DNA of 10,367 nt from Cytophagales bacterium (GTDB lineage Bacteria > Bacteroidota > Bacteroidia > Cytophagales > UBA9547): the NCBI GenBank assembly GCA_003476475.1, contig DMUD01000278.1:1-10367 (forward strand), read 5' to 3'. Positions 7,085-10,367 of this stretch are shown here, one piece after another. The notes under the pieces were generated by a model. The model did not search any database. It was not told the DNA's origin and saw nothing but the letters and a program-made list of their open reading frames with translations. Position numbers and translations under genes: made by a program. Position 1 is the first letter of the stretch. Every line of letters begins with the position of its first letter.

Positions 7085-7092
7085 TACATTTG
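7085..7092 (+). promoter_or_regulatory. Bacteroidota -7 promoter box of the IscA-like gene
   Basis: TACATTTG, identical to the mraZ box, lies 23 bases before the preferred ATG at 7116. A TTTG upstream at 7056-7059 is 25 bases away, longer than the usual spacing. The box suggests that the IscA-like gene and its downstream partner are not merely read through from the transglycosylase gene. Confidence 0.5.
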
Positions 7093-7115
7093 TATTTAGA
7101 AAAAAGTGTTTGGCT

Positions 7116-7442
7116 ATGGTCACAATAACTGAAATTGCAAAAGAAAAAATCATTGAACTAAGGCAAAAGGAAGGGCACACCTCCGAACACAACATTCGGG
7201 TGGGAGTGCAAGGCGGCGGCTGTTCGGGGCTTATGTACGATTTGAAATTCGATGACCAGTTGCACGAAAAAGACCAAGTATTTGAAGACAAAGGCATAAA
7301 AATTTTGGTCGATAAAAAGAGCTTGCTTTACTTGGCTGGTACGGTGCTCGATTTTTCAGACGGACTGAATGGCAAAGGTTTTCAATTTGTAAATCCCAAC
7401 GCAAGTCGAACTTGTGGCTGCGGAGAAAGTTTTGCCGTTTAG
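7116..7442 (+). CDS. IscA/HesB-family iron-sulfur cluster assembly protein
   Basis: A-type carrier that receives and delivers iron-sulfur clusters to apoproteins in the cytoplasm. The protein has 108 residues, normal for the family. The three conserved cysteines are present: Cys36 in GGGCSGLMY, and Cys100 and Cys102 in the C-terminal TCGCGESF. A frame start at TTG 7110 would add two residues, but the ATG at 7116 gives the expected MVTITEIA start. The sequence cannot assign it to IscA, SufA or ErpA, so no symbol is given. The next gene starts 4 bases after its stop, so they are probably co-translated. Confidence 0.95.
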   Translation: MVTITEIAKEKIIELRQKEGHTSEHNIRVGVQGGGCSGLMYDLKFDDQLHEKDQVFEDKGIKILVDKKSLLYLAGTVLDFSDGLNGKGFQFVNPNASRTCGCGESFAV

Positions 7443-7446
7443 TCAC

Positions 7447-7935
7447 ATGCAGTTATCCGAGTTGAGCCTTTTTCTTACCGAAAAAGTCTATCTTGTAAAA
7501 GAGGAGTTAAAGGCAAATGCGCTCAACAGTGAATCGTTGACTGTGCTAAGCACTGAATTTAAGGAGGAAAAACCACTAGAAATAAAACCTATCGTTTCGT
7601 ACAAGCCCATTGTTTTCGTTTTTGATAAAAAATTGAGTTCCTTTTCTGATGAAACATTTCGAAATTTGGTTTCCAAAGGATTACTTTTGCAGGAAGGTTC
7701 CTATTCAGTCATTATCAAAGAAGACTTAGATTTCCTTAATCTGGACGAAATTGTAAGTAGTAAGGTCATTCTCTTTGGCGTTTCTTTTTCAGGTTTTCAA
7801 AACAAGTATAAAGTGACAAGCAAAGGCAAGCAGCTTGTTCTTTTTGCCGATTCAATGGAAAGAATTGCTTCCAATGTAGATTTAAAACGCCAACTTTGGG
7901 CCCAGTTGCAACTGATGTTCCCCAAAGCGGTTTAG
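7447..7935 (+). CDS. Unrecognised 162-residue protein, possibly DNA polymerase III psi-like
   Basis: I do not recognise this with certainty. It is a soluble protein of 162 residues without a signal peptide or membrane segment. A short helical start (MQLSELSLFLTEKVYLVKEE) is followed by a low-conservation linker (about 25-50). An alpha/beta core includes beta-like KPIVFVFD (53-60), SYSVIIKED, SSKVILFGV (104-112) and QLVLFADSMERI (129-140). It ends in VDLKRQLWAQLQLMFP. The layout, especially a late strand then Ser-x-x-x-Ile, a spacer and Lys-x-x-LW-x-x-L-x-x-x-F, recalls the C-terminus of HolD, the clamp-loader psi subunit. That is an inference from memory of HolD, not an established homology. 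An upstream GTG at 7414 would overlap the IscA-like gene by 29 bases; the ATG at 7447, 4 bases past that gene, is more natural. Confidence 0.8.
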   Translation: MQLSELSLFLTEKVYLVKEELKANALNSESLTVLSTEFKEEKPLEIKPIVSYKPIVFVFDKKLSSFSDETFRNLVSKGLLLQEGSYSVIIKEDLDFLNLDEIVSSKVILFGVSFSGFQNKYKVTSKGKQLVLFADSMERIASNVDLKRQLWAQLQLMFPKAV

Positions 7936-7962
7936 AGTTGCGAGAAGTGAGTTGCAAGTGTT
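7935..7962 (+). repeat. Imperfect 14-bp tandem repeat after the psi-like gene
   Basis: GAGTTGCGAGAAGT is followed directly by GAGTTGCAAGTGTT, with 10 of 14 positions equal. The first copy begins on the last base of the stop codon. It may be a short spacer repeat with no function. Confidence 0.4.
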
Positions 7963-7995
7963 TGGATGTGTCAAATCTGGAATAACCTCTGACTC

Positions 7996-8025
7996 TTGTT
8001 TTCATACAATAAAACCTGTACTTTG
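7996..8025 (+). promoter_or_regulatory. Candidate rbfA promoter
   Basis: A TTG at 7996-7998 is separated by 20 bases from TACTTTG at 8019-8025. This resembles the Bacteroidota -33 and -7 elements, though the -7 box is one base short of TAnnTTTG. It lies 46 bases before the rbfA ATG and would leave a leader of about 40 nt. Confidence 0.4.
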
Positions 8026-8071
8026 GGTACTCGACTCGAAACCCTCAACACATAAACTCGGAACTAAAGAT

Positions 8072-8437
8072 ATGCCAAGCACACGCCAACTCAAAGTAGC
8101 CAGACTTTTACAAAAAGAATTGAGCGATATTTTTCAGCGCGATAGTCGCCATTTGCTTGGCCATGCTTTTGTAACCGTTACCCGTTGCGAGGTTTCACCC
8201 GATTTAAGTGTAGCCAAATTTCATCTCAGTTTTCTAATGACAAACCAGAAGGCCGAGACCATGAAACAGATAGAAATTCAGAAGAAAAATATTCGCCAAC
8301 AACTAGGTGCTCGCATTCGTCACCAGTTGCGTATTGTGCCCGAATTGGTATTTTTACTGGACGAAGGTGCCGAATATGCTGGCGAAATGGAACAGCTCCT
8401 TTCCAAACTAAACATTCCTAAAGAGGACAAGGAGTAG
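8072..8437 (+). CDS. rbfA: 30S ribosome-binding factor A
   Basis: RbfA helps mature the 30S subunit by processing and folding the 5' end of 16S rRNA, and matters in cold adaptation. The protein has 121 residues, normal length, and forms a single KH-like domain. Family features are RQLKVARLLQKELSDIF (5-21), the central VTVTRCEVSPDLSVAKFHLSF and the C-terminal RIRHQLRIVPELVFLLDEG, ending in a variable acidic/basic tail. The frame stays open upstream to 7952, but those residues do not resemble RbfA and they cross the predicted promoter, so the ATG at 8072 is chosen. Confidence 0.95.
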   Translation: MPSTRQLKVARLLQKELSDIFQRDSRHLLGHAFVTVTRCEVSPDLSVAKFHLSFLMTNQKAETMKQIEIQKKNIRQQLGARIRHQLRIVPELVFLLDEGAEYAGEMEQLLSKLNIPKEDKE

Positions 8438-8501
8438 CCTCTTCTCACAATTTTGCATCATTTTTTACATGGCCTTTAATCATTGGATTCCATTGGGCAA
8501 A

Positions 8502-8528
8502 TTTATGAAATAATTATTTTTTCATAAA
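8502..8528. repeat. 9-bp inverted repeat just upstream of the frameshifted gene
   Basis: TTTATGAAA at 8502-8510 and TTTCATAAA at 8520-8528 form a perfect inverted repeat around a 9-nt AT-rich spacer. It ends one base before the ATG at 8530. In RNA it could occlude that start. In DNA it could be an operator. A terminator for rbfA is less likely because no T-run follows on the plus strand. Confidence 0.45.
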
Positions 8529-8529
8529 A

Positions 8530-8853
8530 ATGATATTCACTGGCCATTTTCCCAATTTTTCGAAATGGGCTTTTGAAGCACTCGATTTCACCATTTTAAC
8601 CAAATCATTGCGCGCCGAAGGTTTTGACCAGGAAAGCATTGAAGCACAAATGCAAGCACTAAAGAAGGTGCGTCACGCAAAAAGAGAATCTAGGGGTTTT
8701 TGTACTTAGTGGCAGGCAGCCTTATTGGATTTGCCAGTTGTGTTATGAGTATTGTTAAAACCTTTCCCAGTGCTACATGAAGCCATTTTGTATGGTTTTG
8801 CCAGTATAGCAGTGGTTTTCATTTTGCTCAGACTGTATTTTATCATGGAATAG
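8530..8853 (+). pseudogene. Small two-helix membrane protein gene with two compensating frameshifts
   Basis: An open frame from 8530 encodes a polar, helical N-terminus (MIFTGHFPNFSKWAFEALDF, later LRAEGFDQESIEAQMQALKK) and stops at 8709. Moving frame by one base near the G4T5 run at 8693-8701 continues as LYLVAGSLIGFASCVMSI then VKTFPS. Returning to the first frame at 8773 gives LHEAILYGFASIAVVFIL, ending with a stop at 8851-8853. Joined, this would be about 107 residues with a cytoplasmic part and two hydrophobic helices, a plausible small inner-membrane protein of unknown function. The shifts cancel (net 324 bases, 108 codons). They may be real mutations or read errors at homopolymers. I recognise no named family. 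Confidence 0.6.
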
Positions 8854-8872
8854 TTTTTTTACGCTTTAAATA

Positions 8873-8952
8873 TGTACCCTAAGCTTGTCGAAGGGGGCGT
8901 TGAAAAGGCATTTCTCATGCGCACTCGTTTGTAACGAGGGCGATAGTAGGTA
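8873..8952. repeat. REP-like palindromic repeat, copy A
   Basis: This 80-bp element is 71/80 identical, without gaps, to 10268-10347, and in the same orientation. It opens with a CCCTAAGCTTGTCGAAGGG segment, resembling a palindrome common in bacterial intergenic repeats. Its main hairpin has arms CGCACTCGTT (8920-8929) and AACGAGGGCG (8933-8942) around loop TGT, with one mismatched pair. ATAGTAGG follows. It lies 20 bases after the frameshifted gene and 12 before the end of the convergent BRO-N gene. No REP-associated (RAYT) transposase is in the window. Confidence 0.75.
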
Positions 8953-8964
8953 AAGAATTCTTTT

Positions 8965-9810
8965 TTACTCATCCTTCTTCTTTTTGGATTTGTCTATACC
9001 TAAAACCGATTTGGCATTGAGTGAGCTGACTACTTTTTTACCAGTCCTTGATTCCAATTCTTTGAGTGCGACTTTAGCGACATTCCCACCTTGCTCGGCT
9101 ACTTTTTTACTTTCTTCAAAATCTTTCGGGTTGGTGGCTTGTGAAATGTCTTTGGTAGATGCCTCGGCAAGCATATTCAAAATCAATTCAGTATTGGTCA
9201 TATTGTCTCGCAGGTTTTCCTTTTTTAATCCTTTAAAAACCTTATATTCTTTGGTGGTTTTGCCCGCCCATGCTTTGGTAATAATATCGGTAAGGGTGGC
9301 AAATTGCTGCCCTTCTTTCAAACCTCTGTTTTTCCATTCGTCCGTAAGCTCTTTACGAATTTCCATGCTTTTTAGGCGTTGGTTTATCCAGTTTTCCGAA
9401 TAGCCCAATTTTAAATATTGGTCCAAAGCCCTGTCAATACTTAGCTCAGGGTCTTGCATTTCGTCCAATCGTTCGCTTGCCACTTGTGCCAACCAAAGTT
9501 TAAATGGCTCTGCTTTGGGAGATGGAATGGACTGTATCATGCGGAAGAGTTGTTCGGTATCGACAACATCCGTCATGCGCATTTTACCATCCATAGCCTG
9601 CATTTTCAACCCGTGACAATTCGTCACGGTTTCATTTCCCTCTGCTTTAAGTCGTTGTTTTAACTTTCGCCAATAGGCATTAGGGTCAACACTATCGGTT
9701 AAGATTGCAATGACATCTACAATAGAGATATACCATTTTTCTTGCTCGGCATTCCAAACGGTGCGCACCTGTTTTTCTTCGAATATTTGTATAAATTCTT
9801 TTTTACGCAT
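8965..9810 (-). CDS. BRO-N domain protein, DinD / phage antirepressor-like
   Basis: Protein of 281 residues, probably DNA-binding. Residues about 1-115 fit the BRO-N domain of phage antirepressors and bacterial DinD-like proteins: VRTVWNAEQEKWYISIVDVI, AYWRKLKQRLKAEG, LKMQAMDGKMRMTDVVDTEQ and the helical EPFKLWLAQVASERLDEMQDP. The rest (about 120-281) is helical and charged, with WINQRLKSMEIRKELTDEW, LTDIITKAWAGKTTKEYK and NLRDNMTNTELILNMLAEAS, as in the long chromosomal BRO-N proteins common in Bacteroidota. It ends in a lysine-rich tail. No integrase or phage gene is adjacent, so it looks like a lone accessory gene. It is bounded by two REP-like repeats, which suggests gain by transfer or rearrangement. 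Its target and any role in SOS or phage response are unknown. Confidence 0.9.
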   Translation of the reverse strand: MRKKEFIQIFEEKQVRTVWNAEQEKWYISIVDVIAILTDSVDPNAYWRKLKQRLKAEGNETVTNCHGLKMQAMDGKMRMTDVVDTEQLFRMIQSIPSPKAEPFKLWLAQVASERLDEMQDPELSIDRALDQYLKLGYSENWINQRLKSMEIRKELTDEWKNRGLKEGQQFATLTDIITKAWAGKTTKEYKVFKGLKKENLRDNMTNTELILNMLAEASTKDISQATNPKDFEESKKVAEQGGNVAKVALKELESRTGKKVVSSLNAKSVLGIDKSKKKKDE

Positions 9811-10040
9811 AGTAATTTTTATTTTTTCACTTTCAGTTGTGAATTTTTAAGTCTGAAATTTAGTTTTTTTGTGTTGTAATACCACAAAGTACTTAAAAAG
9901 AATACGATTATTATTTAAAAACTACTCTATAACTCAGGAATCTTATTCCCAAAATTCAGCTATTGCCTTTTGCTATACTAATAAGGAATTTTTATTTACT
10001 AACACAAAATGAAATATAAGTTAAGCCAAAAAATGTCTTA
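9811..10040. other. AT-rich spacer upstream of the BRO-N gene
   Basis: No gene is visible. It holds a possible promoter for the BRO-N gene (see 9855-9888) and two short inverted repeats: TTCAC/GTGAA (9826-9843) and GGAAT/ATTCC (9937-9949, 3-nt loop). Both are short enough to be chance. An N-terminal remainder of the DUF4143 gene is not found here. Confidence 0.45.
9855..9888 (-). promoter_or_regulatory. Possible BRO-N gene promoter
   Basis: On the minus strand a TTTG (9888-9885) is followed after 22 bases by TAAATTTC (9862-9855), a 7 of 8 match in form to TAnnTTTG. The spacing is slightly long. It lies 45 bases before the ATG. A TTCAC/GTGAA inverted repeat sits between box and start. Confidence 0.3.
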
Positions 10041-10223
10041 GTGAGGGCATTTCTAAGAAGTACATCCCTTACTGTTAATGACGAAAAAACGTTTAATCGG
10101 GAAATTTCGGCATTAAGAAATATTCGAGACAATTACCCTAAATACTTGCTTACCCTTGATTATGACACTGCCAATATGGAGGGTGTCCAAAAAATAAATG
10201 TGATAGATTGGTTGTTGCAATAG
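10041..10223 (+). pseudogene. C-terminal remnant of an AAA ATPase with DUF4143 domain
   Basis: About 50 residues from 10071 match the recognisable end of DUF4143-type ATPases: TVNDEKTFNREISALRN, then IRDNYPKYLLTLD, then GVQKINVIDWLL and stop. The family is normally about 370-450 residues with an N-terminal Walker-type AAA domain; none of that is present upstream. The open frame begins after a TAA at 10017-10019 without ATG (a GTG lies at 10041). It is therefore a truncated, presumably dead gene tail, left next to a REP-like repeat. The match is from memory of the family signature. Confidence 0.65.
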
Positions 10224-10267
10224 ATATAGAAAGAGGTATTTGCAACAGCTATAATACAATGTGAAAC

Positions 10268-10347
10268 TGTACCCTGTGCTTGTCGAAGCGGGCGTTGAAA
10301 ACGCATTTCTCAAGCGCACTCGTTACAAACGAGTGCGATAGTAGGTA
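10268..10347. repeat. REP-like palindromic repeat, copy B
   Basis: This is the better-preserved copy. A small perfect hairpin, GCGTT (10292-10296) with AACGC (10300-10304), is followed by the main hairpin. The main arms CGCACTCGTT (10315-10324) and AACGAGTGCG (10328-10337) pair perfectly around loop ACA. ATAGTAGG follows. The repeat runs into the 23-base duplicated gene piece at 10345. Nine substitutions separate it from copy A, three of them in the loop. Confidence 0.75.
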
Positions 10348-10367
10348 TTGTTAAAACCTTTCCCAGT
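10345..10367 (+). repeat. Duplicated internal piece of the frameshifted membrane-protein gene (runs off window)
   Basis: The last 23 bases are identical to 8749-8771, which encode SIVKTFPS in the second frame of the frameshifted gene at 8530-8853. The match starts at a GTA shared with the end of REP-like copy B and continues to the window edge, so the true length is unknown. It shows a second, at least partial, copy of that gene beginning here. Confidence 0.8.

Noticed and set aside
7414..7446. GTG start for the psi-like gene overlapping the IscA-like gene
   Set aside because: Would overlap the conserved CGCGESF end of the IscA-like gene; ATG 4 bases after its stop is the simpler choice.
7952..8071. 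Upstream extension of the rbfA frame
   Set aside because: Adds 40 residues that do not look like RbfA and crosses a likely promoter; ATG at 8072 gives normal length.
8873..8952. REP-like copy A as a simple terminator for the BRO-N gene
   Set aside because: The hairpin lacks a following T-run on the minus strand and an almost identical copy occurs elsewhere; it is an interspersed repeat, though it may still affect transcript ends.
8965..9810. BRO-N gene as evidence of a prophage
   Set aside because: No integrase, structural or lysis genes nearby; lone BRO-N proteins are common in Bacteroidota chromosomes.

Overview
The window looks like chromosomal DNA from a Bacteroidota bacterium. It carries a Bacteroidota-style division and cell-wall gene order. 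One secreted hydrolase ends in a type IX secretion (Por) sorting domain. Several genes are preceded by the Bacteroidota -7 promoter box TAnnTTTG and lack a clear Shine-Dalgarno sequence. Both window ends cut through sequence: ftsI at the left, and a short duplicated gene piece at the right.

Left block, minus strand (about 3420 down to 1): the start of a dcw cluster in the order mraZ, rsmH, a ftsL-like gene, ftsI (3' end missing). Upstream of mraZ are three tandem 10-bp repeats with a CCACT core (AGTGG on the coding strand), which look like the binding site for MraZ itself. A TAnnTTTG box follows, then a hairpin that probably forms the very 5' end of the mRNA. The ftsI reading frame is best started at a TTG codon.

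Middle block: an AT-rich gap with a 17-nt palindrome and a possible very short ORF (3421-3653), then a minus-strand secreted beta-lactamase-fold serine hydrolase with a T9SS tail. Divergent from it, on the plus strand, lie an MltD-like lytic transglycosylase with LysM domains, an IscA/HesB-type iron-sulfur protein, an unrecognised 162-residue protein only 4 bases further on that resembles the DNA polymerase III psi subunit in outline, and rbfA. Peptidoglycan synthesis and remodelling (FtsI, FtsL, the lytic transglycosylase, perhaps the serine hydrolase) is the common thread of the left and middle blocks. The others are housekeeping genes.

Right block (from about 8440): less stable DNA. A small two-helix membrane-protein gene carries two compensating frameshifts. 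Two 80-bp palindromic REP-like repeats in direct orientation (71 of 80 bases identical) flank a BRO-N/DinD-like gene and the C-terminal remnant of a DUF4143 ATPase. The last 23 bases of the window repeat the inside of the frameshifted gene and are fused directly to the second REP-like repeat. This points to a local duplication or rearrangement, or to an assembly join. I see no complete new defence or mobile system. The most notable items are the MraZ operator with its 5' hairpin, the psi-like candidate, and the repeat-bounded rearranged segment.
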